In this document: positions 27,170 through 35,429 of the stretch, one piece after another
Numbering within the stretch: position 1 is the first letter of the stretch
Layout: the number at the start of each line of letters is the position of its first letter
Assembly: GCF_900109915.1 (NCBI RefSeq)
Contig: NZ_FOBU01000002.1
Location: forward strand, 637,170-701,169
Length of the DNA stretch: 64,000 nucleotides
From: Luteibacter sp. UNCMF331Sha3.1
GTDB taxonomy: Bacteria > Pseudomonadota > Gammaproteobacteria > Xanthomonadales > Rhodanobacteraceae
Direction of reading: 5' to 3'
Position numbers and translations under genes: made by a program
The notes under the pieces: model-generated
Told to the model about the DNA's origin: nothing
The model's database searches: none
The model's input: only the letters and a program-made list of their open reading frames with translations

Positions 27170-28456
27170 TCAAACGTGTCGTGTGTTCTGTTGTTGTGCC
27201 TGCGTTTCAGCGAGCTGCTGCGAGCTCGCGAGGGCCGCCGCGGTCTGCGCGTGCGACTGGCCGCTGGCGTGCGCCTGTGCGCTGCTCTGTTCGAGCGGGG
27301 TCTGCACGGCCTGCATCACGTCGACATCCGCTACCTTCTTGAACGGCGAATGCTCCTGGCCCTGCACCGCGTAGACGCGCGTAGCATCGTGACTCAGCCC
27401 GACCGTGTCGATGCGATCCATGCCGGCGGCGGTGGCGGATGCCGTGAGCGAGCCGGCAACGCGCTCGGTGTGCTCGCCCGATGGGCGACCATGGGCGACA
27501 TCGAGTTTCTGCAATTCACCGAGCGCCTGACGGAACATGCTGTGACCCGGGTGGGCCGCATCGTCGAGAAGCGGCCCGTTCGTGGCATGTGGAGCGTCGT
27601 GGCTGGATTCGCGTCCGGATTCGAGGGCCTTGAGCGTCGCCGGCCCCACGATGCCATCGGGCTTCAGCTTGTGATCCGTCTGGAACTTCTCGATCGCCGC
27701 CTTCGTTTCCTTGCCCATCGCGCCATCGGGATCGAGCGGCTTGCCTTTCGAATCGACATATCCCTGAGCGCGCAGCAGCTCCTGCACGTGGATGACCTTG
27801 TCCTTCGACAGGTGCTGACGGCTGACGCTATGTGCCTGTGTGGGAAGGGCCTCCGGACCGTTCGTTTTGTAGCCATTCTGCAGCGCCTTTTCCCACGACT
27901 CGGCGGCCTTCCTGCGCTCGGGCAGGCCGTTGTAGCCGCCGTTGATGTCGAAACAGGCCTTCTTCACGTCGTTCTGATCGTGGTTCGGAACGACGCGGTC
28001 TTTCCAGTAATGCACGGCGATTCTCGCCGCGATGGCTTTGTCTTCCGCAAGTTCCGGGTGCCTGACCAGATCGAGACCGAGTTCCTTGCCGACGCGCTCG
28101 TAGTTGTCGCGCCCGGTCAGCTGCACGTAGCCGCGGCCGCGGAAGGTCCAGCCGTCGCCGGGCTCGGTGTTGCCGAGGTTCTTCTTGCCCCACGCCCCGC
28201 CGTAGACGGCGTTGGCGATGGCCTCAGGGCCACCGGCGGCGACGCGGTTGGCCTCGGCAGGCGTATCCATGCCGTTACGGCCGGGAAAGACCTCGAGCAG
28301 GCGCTCACCGGAGTAGTTCAGGTTCTCGCTCATGCGCCCATAGCCGCCGCACTCGACGTGCATCTGGCCCATGAAGTTGCCGAGCTCCTTCGGATCGGTG
28401 ATGCCGGCCTTCATGGCCGCGTCGAGGAGGTAGTCCGCGTTCTGCTTCGCTGTCAT
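27170..28456 (-). CDS. X-T4SS effector: GH19-type hydrolase + peptidoglycan-binding + XVIPCD
   Basis: Protein of 428 residues without signal peptide, as expected for a T4SS substrate. An N-terminal glycoside-hydrolase-19/lysozyme-like domain (about 1-200) has candidate catalytic Glu residues in HVECGGYGRMSENLNYS and conserved GRGYVQLTGRDNYERVG. A PG_binding_1 domain follows (about 217-285, HVQELLRAQGY to GIVGPATLKALES). The C-terminal XVIPCD (about 302-392) runs from HPGHSMFRQA through GMDRIDTVGLS and AVQGQEHSPFKKVADV to PLEQSS, then a Gln-rich tail. Inferred role: cleaves peptidoglycan glycan strands in rival bacteria. The exported protein encoded 36 bp upstream is the likely immunity partner. 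Confidence 0.88.
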   Translation of the reverse strand: MTAKQNADYLLDAAMKAGITDPKELGNFMGQMHVECGGYGRMSENLNYSGERLLEVFPGRNGMDTPAEANRVAAGGPEAIANAVYGGAWGKKNLGNTEPGDGWTFRGRGYVQLTGRDNYERVGKELGLDLVRHPELAEDKAIAARIAVHYWKDRVVPNHDQNDVKKACFDINGGYNGLPERRKAAESWEKALQNGYKTNGPEALPTQAHSVSRQHLSKDKVIHVQELLRAQGYVDSKGKPLDPDGAMGKETKAAIEKFQTDHKLKPDGIVGPATLKALESGRESSHDAPHATNGPLLDDAAHPGHSMFRQALGELQKLDVAHGRPSGEHTERVAGSLTASATAAGMDRIDTVGLSHDATRVYAVQGQEHSPFKKVADVDVMQAVQTPLEQSSAQAHASGQSHAQTAAALASSQQLAETQAQQQNTRHV

Positions 28457-28492
28457 GGTCGAATGTCCTTATGCGTACGTGGAGCGGCGCGA

Positions 28493-29032
28493 TCAGCGCG
28501 CGGGGAGACCGCTCTTTTCGAGCGCCGGGTCGCGCTTCAGTTTCAGCGTGGCGTCGATCAGGGTGTCGTCTTCGGTATCGATGACGGCGCCCGGCTGGCA
28601 GCTGCTGCGCTTCACGGGTCTGGATTCGCCGTCCTTCAACACGACGAGTCCGCCGTCCTGCAGGTTGTTCGCGCCGGAAACCGAGTAAACGACGTACTTG
28701 AACCCGGCGTTGGTGAACGCATAGGCGTAGCCGCCGGTATTGCCGGCGAAGCCAAGGTGGGAACGGGTGAACTCACCCGTGGCGCCGGCGGTGGGGTAGG
28801 CGAGTTCCGGCTTCGTCGCGTCACGACCATAGGCGTAGTAGAAGCGTCCCTTGTCGTGCGCGACGTCGCCGGCGGCGCAGATCGACACCACCTTCGTGCT
28901 TCCGGCCAGGGGGCAGGAGAACACCACCGCGTCGTCCTTCGCGCACATCGTGGCGGGAACGGGCGACGCCGCGGCGGCGAAGGCAGGCGTGGCGAACAAA
29001 AAAAGCGCGATCGTCGGGATCGTTTTCATCAT
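28493..29032 (-). CDS. Exported protein, candidate immunity to the GH19 effector
   Basis: Unrecognised protein of about 179 residues. A clear signal peptide (MMKTIPTIALFLFATPAFAAA) predicts a periplasmic location. The mature part has four Cys (MCAKDD, FSCPLAG, ISICAAG, SSCQPG) that may form disulphides, and repeated Gly/Tyr-rich beta-like stretches. It lies directly upstream of the GH19 effector, the same order as the other immunity-effector pairs here. An in-frame ATG at 29053, one base after the preceding effector stop, would add seven residues in front of the signal peptide; I prefer the ATG at 29032, which follows GGAAG. The immunity role is inferred from context only. Confidence 0.65.
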   Translation of the reverse strand: MMKTIPTIALFLFATPAFAAAASPVPATMCAKDDAVVFSCPLAGSTKVVSICAAGDVAHDKGRFYYAYGRDATKPELAYPTAGATGEFTRSHLGFAGNTGGYAYAFTNAGFKYVVYSVSGANNLQDGGLVVLKDGESRPVKRSSCQPGAVIDTEDDTLIDATLKLKRDPALEKSGLPAR

Positions 29033-29054
29033 GGACTTCCGATAGTCGTTCATG

Positions 29055-30506
29055 TCACGCGCGGCCGGGCATCGGCGCGGACGGCTCGCGCGGCGTCTGC
29101 TGGCGCTGGGCCTCGGCCACCTGGCGCTGCTGCTCGGCCACGTTCCTCCAGGCCTCGGAGCTCTGCTCCAAGGGTGTCTGCAGCGCCTGCAGGGTCGGAA
29201 CCTCGGTCACGCGCTTGAGAGGCGAATCCATCGTTCCCTGCACGCCATACAGTCGTGAGGCGTCGGTACTGAGCACCGCATGGTCGATGCGATCCAGTCC
29301 GTCGCGTCGTGCGGCCACGGCGAGGACCGCGGCGGCGTTGCCGGTGCGTTCGTCGGGGGTACGCTGGTGCTGGGCGTCGAGCCGTGTGACAGCGCCGTGC
29401 GCCTGTTCGAACAGCGCGTGGTCCGGGTGCGACGGGTGATCGAGCGGCACGGTCTTCGGATCGTGCTCGAACCACGAACCCGGATGCGTCAGCGTGTTCC
29501 ACGCGCCGCGTGCCTTGTCGCCGATGGCGTGCACGCCATCGGCGATGTCTTCCTTCACGTGCTCGAAGGTTTCCTTGACCTCGTGCGCCGCCTCGCTGAC
29601 CGCATGCTCGATGGTATGCACGCCGTCGCGCACCGCGTGGGCCACGGAACGCCCGGCGTCGATGGCCCCCTCGATCGCGTGTTTCGGAACCTCCCACGGC
29701 GCCGAGAGACCTTCGCGCAGGGCCCGAACGTCGCCACGATAGCGATCGATCATGTTGTCGTGCGCGCGGTAACGTGCTTCGTTCTCGGGCGCGATGATGC
29801 TGTGGCCGAGCAGCTTGCTGTCCGGCACGAAGTTGTCGATGGCGTGCGCGTCGAAGTCGGTCGCCGCGAGCGGATTACGCAGACTGAAGGCGCCACCGTC
29901 GTCGCGGTACCCGCCCTTGCCGAGGGTGTCGATGTCCTGTTGCGCCGCATAGATGCGCACCTCGCCGAAGTGCGGGCTCGCCGCGCTGACGAGATCGCCG
30001 GCACGCACGTGGTCGATCACCTGATTGCCGCCTTCCGGTACACCGTAGAGGCTGGCAGCCCCATAGGCGTTGAAGGTTTCACCATGCAGGCCGTACTTCG
30101 CGGCGTTGATCTCGGCGAGGGTGCCGCCGAGGGAGTGGCCGGTGACGGTGACTGCGATGGGCGGATCGCGCATGGCGGACTCCTGGCGCGCACGCTCAAG
30201 TACGCGCTCGGTGAACGCCGATGCATCCCCCTGCTGAGCGTTGATCCCCAAGAGAACCATACCCGCGTCGACACCGCCATCGTGTACCGGTTCGCGATCG
30301 AACTCGGTGCCGCGGTAAGCGATCACGATCTCACGAGTATCCTGCCGCTGGTACGCCGTCGCCTGGAAACCGGTGTGCGGGTTGTTCATCGAGTCGACGG
30401 CTTTGTACGCCACGCCTTCGAACGTAATGACCTTCTCGGGATCCGGATCGGGATCGTGATAGCTATCCTGGGCGAGCCGCGCGTAATCCGTCGAGCGCAT
30501 GCTCAC
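29055..30506 (-). CDS. X-T4SS effector: lipase (class 3-like) + XVIPCD
   Basis: Protein of 483 residues, no signal peptide. The alpha/beta-hydrolase domain (about 1-260) has IVIAYRGTEFD and the nucleophile elbow GHSLGG with Ser125. A long Ala/His-rich amphipathic helical segment (about 275-345) follows, then an XVIPCD (about 357-450: HPSHPDHALFEQA, GLDRIDHAVLS, VQGTMDSPLKRVTEV, PLEQSS) and a Gln/Pro-rich tail. It probably attacks membrane phospholipids of target cells. Its start codon overlaps the upstream immunity gene by 4 bp. It is a diverged paralogue of the effector at 31106-32671 (shared GFQATAYQ, YRGTEFDREP, GHSLGGTLA). Confidence 0.88.
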   Translation of the reverse strand: MSMRSTDYARLAQDSYHDPDPDPEKVITFEGVAYKAVDSMNNPHTGFQATAYQRQDTREIVIAYRGTEFDREPVHDGGVDAGMVLLGINAQQGDASAFTERVLERARQESAMRDPPIAVTVTGHSLGGTLAEINAAKYGLHGETFNAYGAASLYGVPEGGNQVIDHVRAGDLVSAASPHFGEVRIYAAQQDIDTLGKGGYRDDGGAFSLRNPLAATDFDAHAIDNFVPDSKLLGHSIIAPENEARYRAHDNMIDRYRGDVRALREGLSAPWEVPKHAIEGAIDAGRSVAHAVRDGVHTIEHAVSEAAHEVKETFEHVKEDIADGVHAIGDKARGAWNTLTHPGSWFEHDPKTVPLDHPSHPDHALFEQAHGAVTRLDAQHQRTPDERTGNAAAVLAVAARRDGLDRIDHAVLSTDASRLYGVQGTMDSPLKRVTEVPTLQALQTPLEQSSEAWRNVAEQQRQVAEAQRQQTPREPSAPMPGRA

Positions 30507-31090
30507 GGTGTCCTCTCCGTCGACTGAAGTGTCACTGAGAACGTGTCGTCAGGCTGCTTGTAGTCAGAACGCTTCCCCGTTCCGATGTCCGGACCACTAA
30601 GGGGCGAGCCGCGATAAGCCTGGTTCGCGAACCAACGCCTGCTCTCCTTCTGTCTGAAAACGTCATCGGCGACGATCATCGGACTGAACCTTGCCCTTCC
30701 TTGAATAAGGTTCGCGCTAACCGCCACGAGTGCCCAGTGGCATGTACCGCGGCCGAAATAGTCTTCGTCGAGATAGCGATCCGCATAGACGTATGCCTTG
30801 TACGTCGTGTCGTTCACGCGTTCGAACTCGACGGAAGTGTGTTCCTGGGGTTCGACAGTTGCACCTGACAATGGCGTCAGCGGCACGCTGTCTGGGTTGC
30901 TTACGTGATAGTCCACGCGGCCCTGGACAGCCTCGAAACCACCGGGCGCCCCCTCCACCGTCATCGTGATCTCGTAACGCATCTTCGGATGAGGATTGAG
31001 CTTGATGTCGGGCTTGTTCATGGGTGCACCGTGGGCCTGCAAGGAAAGGGCGAAAAGCGTAGCGAAGGGTAGGGCGAGTCGTCGTGACAT
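30503..31090 (-). CDS. Periplasmic candidate immunity protein for lipase effector (29055-30506)
   Basis: Protein of 195 residues with a Sec signal peptide (MSRRLALPFATLFALSLQAHGA) and no lipobox Cys. It is related by eye to the lipoprotein at 32668-33249: shared patterns include MRYEITMTV/MEYQITFRV, VPLTPLSGATV/VPLTPVSGVKV and DEDYFGRGTCHWALVA/DEDYFGLGVCHWELVA. Each of these two genes overlaps the start of a lipase effector by 4 bp, so they look like a co-evolving family of lipase inhibitors acting in the periplasm. Immunity is inferred. Confidence 0.72.
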   Translation of the reverse strand: MSRRLALPFATLFALSLQAHGAPMNKPDIKLNPHPKMRYEITMTVEGAPGGFEAVQGRVDYHVSNPDSVPLTPLSGATVEPQEHTSVEFERVNDTTYKAYVYADRYLDEDYFGRGTCHWALVAVSANLIQGRARFSPMIVADDVFRQKESRRWFANQAYRGSPLSGPDIGTGKRSDYKQPDDTFSVTLQSTERTP

Positions 31091-31105
31091 GGCGCGCTCG
31101 GGCTC

Positions 31106-32671
31106 CTATCGGCTGAAGCTGGGGCCGGCGTGGCCCTTCGTGGGTTCGGAGAGCGAGGGCGTGGCGACCATCGTCTGCGCCTGGGCTTGCCGCTCGGCGG
31201 CCTGGCGCCACGTCGCGCTGCTCTGCTCGACGGATGCCGCGATGCCGAGTTCCGTGGCGACGGCGGCGACCTTCTTGTGAGGGTCTTTGTCGTCGCCTTG
31301 CACCGCGTAAGCCCGGCTCGCATCCTCGCTCAGTTCGACGTAGTCGATGCGCGACATACCTTGCTGTCGGGCAGCCGCCGTCAGCGAGGCGGCGAGGTTG
31401 GTGCTCAGCTGGTCGGGTTGACGGCCGACCTCCCTGTCGAGGTAATGCACGTTGAACAACGCGTTTTTGAACATGGCGTGGTCGGGATGCGCCGGATCGT
31501 CGATTCGCGGTGGCTGGCGGAACGTGTCGTTCGTGTTCATCGCGTCCCTGAAGACGGGCGACGTGAGCGGGCTCGCGAATGCGGCAAACCGCGCGGCTTC
31601 ACGGGCGCGCTCGCCAACCACATCGCCAGCGTCGCGCAAGTCGTTGCCGACGGCATGGACTCGCCCGGCGACGTAATCCTGCGTGCGTTCGCCCGCATCG
31701 TGCGCGGTTTCGCCCATGGCGCGGCCAAAGCGCGCGGCATCGTCGAACACATGCCGGGCGCCTGTGCCCACGTCCGACGCGAATCCCCCGGCCGCATGCC
31801 CGACGTGCGTGGCGGCTCGTGAAGCGGCGCCATGGATCTCCCGACCGATGGCGTCCGGGATTTCCCAGCTCGCCGACGCGCGCGCACGGATGAAATGGAT
31901 GTCGGACCGGTACATCTCGACGAGCGATTGGTTCGCGCGATAGCGCGCCTGCGACTCGGGCCCGAGGATCGACGCGCCGTTGATGGCGTTGCCGTCGACG
32001 AAGTTCTCGATACCGTGCGCTGCGAAGTCCACCGACTTCACGGTGGTGAAGTGGCTTTGCCGATCATGCCCCGTGTAACCGGATAGCTTGAGGCGGTCGA
32101 TATCGCCTTGCGTCGCGTAGACCTTCACGGTGCCGATGTGATCGGCCGCCGCGCACACGGGATCGCCGGCGCGGCAGTGATTGACGATGCGGCCGCGGCC
32201 TTCGTGCAGATCGGGAGCGAGATTCTGGGCGCCGTAGGCGTTGAAGGTGTGGCCGTCGAGGCCGAACTTCGCGGCGTTGAGCTGGGCTAGCGTGCCGCCG
32301 AGGGAGTGGCCGGTGACAGAAATGTTCGTCCGACCGCCAGAATCGCCGTCCCGGTCACGGGCTATTGCCATCACCTCGCGGGTAAACGACTCAGCGGATT
32401 TAGCCTGCGGATTAATCCCCGCAAGAACCATGGCCGCGTCAACCACGCCGTCTTTCAAAGGTTCACGATCGAACTCGGTACCGCGATAAGCGATAACGAG
32501 CTCCGAGCCTCTGATCTGCTGATAAGCGGTCGCCTGGAAACCCGTGGCGGATGGACGACTTGTCGCGATGACCTCATAGTCGTCGCCGTCGAAATTGACG
32601 CGTGCTCGAACCACCTTTTGCTTGTACGAATCCTTGGCGATGAGGGCATAGGTCTTTTCGGAGATGCTCAT
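31106..32671 (-). CDS. X-T4SS effector: second lipase + XVIPCD
   Basis: Protein of 521 residues, no signal peptide. Lipase-type domain with LVIAYRGTEFDRE and GHSLGGTLAQLNAAKFG (Ser123), then a long region of Ala/Gly-rich amphipathic helix (about 280-385), an XVIPCD (about 394-485: HPDHAMFKNALF, GMSRIDYVELS, VQGDDKDPHKKVAAV, VEQSS) and a Gln-containing tail. Compared with the paralogue at 29055 the catalytic half is well conserved and the linker is not. It starts inside the last codons of its upstream immunity gene (4-bp overlap). Confidence 0.88.
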   Translation of the reverse strand: MSISEKTYALIAKDSYKQKVVRARVNFDGDDYEVIATSRPSATGFQATAYQQIRGSELVIAYRGTEFDREPLKDGVVDAAMVLAGINPQAKSAESFTREVMAIARDRDGDSGGRTNISVTGHSLGGTLAQLNAAKFGLDGHTFNAYGAQNLAPDLHEGRGRIVNHCRAGDPVCAAADHIGTVKVYATQGDIDRLKLSGYTGHDRQSHFTTVKSVDFAAHGIENFVDGNAINGASILGPESQARYRANQSLVEMYRSDIHFIRARASASWEIPDAIGREIHGAASRAATHVGHAAGGFASDVGTGARHVFDDAARFGRAMGETAHDAGERTQDYVAGRVHAVGNDLRDAGDVVGERAREAARFAAFASPLTSPVFRDAMNTNDTFRQPPRIDDPAHPDHAMFKNALFNVHYLDREVGRQPDQLSTNLAASLTAAARQQGMSRIDYVELSEDASRAYAVQGDDKDPHKKVAAVATELGIAASVEQSSATWRQAAERQAQAQTMVATPSLSEPTKGHAGPSFSR

Positions 32672-33249
32672 TTCTGCATCTCCTTTGATCGAGCCTCAAT
32701 TGTAAACATCGATGCCGAACCATTGAGAGCGGCAGCGTCTCCGTAGCCGGGCTCACTGAAGTTTCGCGCAGGCGCCGTCAACCAAGCTGTTGGATAACGT
32801 AAGACGCTAGGCTCTCCCGAATAGATATTGGAAGCCATCACGCCGGAGCTGAGACTGGAGCGATCCTTGACACCAATTAACGTGGCGGCTACGAGCTCCC
32901 AATGGCAGACGCCGAGGCCAAAGTAGTCCTCATCACGAAGCGCATCGGCGAATACAACGAGCTGATACGTGCTGTTGTCCACCATTCGAGCATGGAGGGC
33001 AATCGTCTTGGATGGAGCGACTTTCACACCGCTCACGGGGGTCAAAGGCACGCAGGCTTCGTTCTTAACCTGATAATTTGCCTGACCCTCAACCCGGTCA
33101 AAGATCACATCCGGATCATCTACCCGGAATGTGATCTGGTATTCCATTCGCGGGTCGTTGTTGAGTTGAATCTTTGGTTCCACGTTTCCACCACAAGCTG
33201 CAAGTGAGAGAAACAGGCCAGGGACGGTGACCTGCACCAGACGCCGCAT
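32668..33249 (-). CDS. Lipoprotein, candidate immunity for lipase effector (31106-32671)
   Basis: Protein of 193 residues starting at the ATG at 33249. The short signal sequence ends in a lipobox (LSLAACGG), so it should be a periplasm-facing lipoprotein. Paralogue of the protein at 30503-31090 (shared DEDYFG.G.CHWELVA and VPLTPVSGV). Upstream frame sequence to 33639 is not credible as coding. Base composition is lower in GC than most neighbours. Function as a lipase inhibitor is inferred from position and the 4-bp overlap with the effector. Confidence 0.72.
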   Translation of the reverse strand: MRRLVQVTVPGLFLSLAACGGNVEPKIQLNNDPRMEYQITFRVDDPDVIFDRVEGQANYQVKNEACVPLTPVSGVKVAPSKTIALHARMVDNSTYQLVVFADALRDEDYFGLGVCHWELVAATLIGVKDRSSLSSGVMASNIYSGEPSVLRYPTAWLTAPARNFSEPGYGDAAALNGSASMFTIEARSKEMQK

Positions 33250-33391
33250 CCGCTTTTTAAGGGCGCAACGGCGCTGTGCGATCGGGACGTATCGCATGAT
33301 GGGCGCATGTGCATGACGTATCCGCCAATTCGCTGGCGGGCGCGAGACGGTGCTACGGGAAGAGAATCTGCTGCGCATAGGTAAGCAACCG

Positions 33392-33709
33392 TCAATGGGC
33401 GAAGGGTACCTGCTCGCCCGTTCCGGCTCCTTCCCAGTCTCCCTGTCCGACGCCGGTGCACACGGAATACCACTCTGCAAGGGAGGCGATGTCATCGGCC
33501 GTCGGGGTTTTTCCGTACGGATTCTGCGGCTTGCACCAAGGGCTCGGCAAGATGGTTCCCGCCGCGGGCGACAGTGGTGACCAGCATCGGTCCAGATTCT
33601 TCTGGCCGTACCTGCAAAACACGAACGGATCATTGTCACGGTAGCTCACCGCTTGCGCGCCCACAGTGCCGCTGCAAAGGCAGGCGGCAAGGAAAATCCA
33701 GTTCTTCAT
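33392..33709 (-). CDS. Small secreted cysteine-containing protein
   Basis: Protein of 105 residues, not recognised. Signal peptide MKNWIFLAACLCSGTVGAQA; the mature part of about 85 residues has four Cys (FCRYG, RCWSP, WCKPQ, VCTGV) and many Trp/Pro. A good ribosome-binding site (AAGGAA) sits 5 bases before the ATG. It lies 54 bp downstream of the M23 effector and 142 bp upstream of the next immunity gene, so it breaks the simple immunity-effector alternation. It could be an extra immunity protein, for example for the XVIPCD protein at 35430. Confidence 0.6.
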   Translation of the reverse strand: MKNWIFLAACLCSGTVGAQAVSYRDNDPFVFCRYGQKNLDRCWSPLSPAAGTILPSPWCKPQNPYGKTPTADDIASLAEWYSVCTGVGQGDWEGAGTGEQVPFAH

Positions 33710-33763
33710 CTCAATTCCTTGTATTTCGTGTTGCGATGATTCGGTTCGGCAACGATCGGTGAG

Positions 33764-34912
33764 TCAGTGTCCCGGTGGCACCCTCGACTGCTGTTCCTGA
33801 TGCTGATGCTGTTGCTGTTGCTGTTGCGCCTGCCCCTGCTGTGCAGCCTTGACGTGCTCCTGTTGAGCGGCGTCCTGCCACGCATGCGAACTCTCCGCCA
33901 CGGGCGTCGCGACGGCTCTGGCCACGTCGACTTCAGCGACCTTCTTGAACGGCGAATCGGCCTCGCCCTGCATCGCATACGCGCGGCGACCGTCGTCGCT
34001 CAGGGTAACGTGGTCGATACGCTGCAGACCCTGCTTCTGCGCTTCCGCCGTGAGCGCGGCGGCCAGGCGCTCGCTGCGCTCGTCCGGCGTGCGCTGATGC
34101 GCGGCATCGATGCGATGCACGCCATCTCGCGCCTGCGTGTAGTGGCCGTTTCCCGGATGCGATGCGTGATCCAGGCTCGCCGGTGCGTGCGCCTGGGCCT
34201 TCTGCAGCGCCTCCGTGGTGCGCGGGCCCACGATGCCGTCGGCCTTCAATCCATGCTCGCGCTGAAATGCTTCGACGGCTTCCTTCGTATGCGTGCCGAA
34301 GCGACCGTCTGGCGTCAGCGCATGCCCCTGCGCGTCACGGACGCCGAGGGCGTTGAGGCGCTCCTGCAACGTCTGGACGTCGCCGCCGCGCGCGTCCTCG
34401 CGCAACGTGTGACCTTCATGATGGCCCGCAGCGGCCCTATGAGGTGCGGACGTGGGGTGCCTTCCGGCGTGCGGAGCCTCGCGGTCGCGCCAGAACGTCT
34501 CCGGATTGATGGCATGCCCGTGGGCATCCTTCATCTGGTAGTGAACGTGCTGTGCATACTGGCTGGCACCGTCGGGGCCACGTCCGCCCATCCGGCCGAT
34601 CTCGTCGCCGGCTTCGAGGTGCTGGCCCACCTTCACGGACTGCGACTGCGTGTGCAGGATCTCGTGGCTGTTGCCCTGCGCGTCGCGCACTTTGATCGTG
34701 CCGTACTGACCGCCAACGAACGTGACCTCACCGGCGACCGGCGAGTGCACGGTGGGGTGGGTCAGGTTGATCCCGGTCTGTCCGCCTTCGTAGTTGAAGT
34801 CGGAGCCGCCGTGCGGGCCCTTGGCGCGGTGCTCGCCGTAGTGGCCGGTGATGTGCGCGTCGCGTCCGCCCTGATGCGGGAGGATCGTGTTCATGACGTC
34901 CTGGTAAGGCAT
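33764..34912 (-). CDS. X-T4SS effector: M23-type peptidase + peptidoglycan-binding + XVIPCD
   Basis: Protein of 382 residues, no signal peptide. LytM/M23-type metallopeptidase domain (about 15-150) with the zinc ligands His34 and Asp38 in PHGGSDF and His122/His124 in YAQHVHYQ. PG_binding_1 domain (about 175-245, VQTLQERLNALG to GIVGPRTTEALQ). XVIPCD (about 252-345, HASHPGNGHYTQA, GLQRIDHVTLS, MQGEADSPFKKVAEV, VAESS), then a striking Gln/His-rich tail. It probably cuts peptide cross-links in rivals' cell walls. The lipoprotein gene 15 bp upstream is the likely immunity partner. Confidence 0.88.
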   Translation of the reverse strand: MPYQDVMNTILPHQGGRDAHITGHYGEHRAKGPHGGSDFNYEGGQTGINLTHPTVHSPVAGEVTFVGGQYGTIKVRDAQGNSHEILHTQSQSVKVGQHLEAGDEIGRMGGRGPDGASQYAQHVHYQMKDAHGHAINPETFWRDREAPHAGRHPTSAPHRAAAGHHEGHTLREDARGGDVQTLQERLNALGVRDAQGHALTPDGRFGTHTKEAVEAFQREHGLKADGIVGPRTTEALQKAQAHAPASLDHASHPGNGHYTQARDGVHRIDAAHQRTPDERSERLAAALTAEAQKQGLQRIDHVTLSDDGRRAYAMQGEADSPFKKVAEVDVARAVATPVAESSHAWQDAAQQEHVKAAQQGQAQQQQQQHQHQEQQSRVPPGH

Positions 34913-34927
34913 GGTTTCTTCTCCCGG

Positions 34928-35419
34928 TCAGAGCGAATCGTCTTTCATGCGGTACAGGTGCCAGCAGTCGTCCTTCCGGAAGAAGAACGTCGTCTGGTAG
35001 TCGGTGTCCGGCTTGGTCAGCTTGATCGATACCTCGGTGGCGCTGACGGCGGTGCGCGTGGCGACGAGACCGTCCTTCTTCTGCGTCGCCTCATCGGGCA
35101 TGACGGGGAAGGTCACGGCATCCCTTGCCAGCATCTTCGACACCGGCGCCGGTTCCGGATCGGCGTTCGGGTCGACGGAATCGCTCTGCAACGGATCGGT
35201 CACCGCGATCTTCTGTACCGCGAGATCGTTCTCGAACGACGGCAGGAAGGCGTCGAAGGTGGCAGGGCAGGCGGCGGCAGGGGCCGGCTCGACTGCGGCG
35301 ACCCTCGCCGGGGTAGGCGTCGACGTAGCCGCGGCAGAAGCATCAGGCGCGGCCGCGGGCCGATCGCAACCCGCGAGCAGGAGCCCGGCGACCAGAAGCA
35401 GAGAGGTGGCGTGTTTCAT
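34928..35419 (-). CDS. Lipoprotein, candidate immunity for the M23 effector
   Basis: Protein of 163 residues from the ATG at 35419. Signal sequence MKHATSLLLVAGLLLAGC with a perfect lipobox. An Ala/Pro/Thr-rich tether (about 20-50) leads to a compact domain with two Cys (ACPATFDAF and DDCWHLY) and a C-terminal pattern of alternating beta strands (YQTTFFFRKDDCWHLYRMKDDSL). This ending resembles other small periplasmic immunity lipoproteins. The gene starts 10 bp after the XVIPCD-only gene and ends 15 bp before the M23 effector, so it could protect against either. Confidence 0.68.
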   Translation of the reverse strand: MKHATSLLLVAGLLLAGCDRPAAAPDASAAATSTPTPARVAAVEPAPAAACPATFDAFLPSFENDLAVQKIAVTDPLQSDSVDPNADPEPAPVSKMLARDAVTFPVMPDEATQKKDGLVATRTAVSATEVSIKLTKPDTDYQTTFFFRKDDCWHLYRMKDDSL

Positions 35420-35429
35420 CGGCGCGGTC

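Noticed and set aside
23353-27342. Plus-strand frame of 1329 codons opposite mutS and virD4
   Set aside because: It crosses two clear minus-strand genes and REP sequence; composition is that of a shadow frame.
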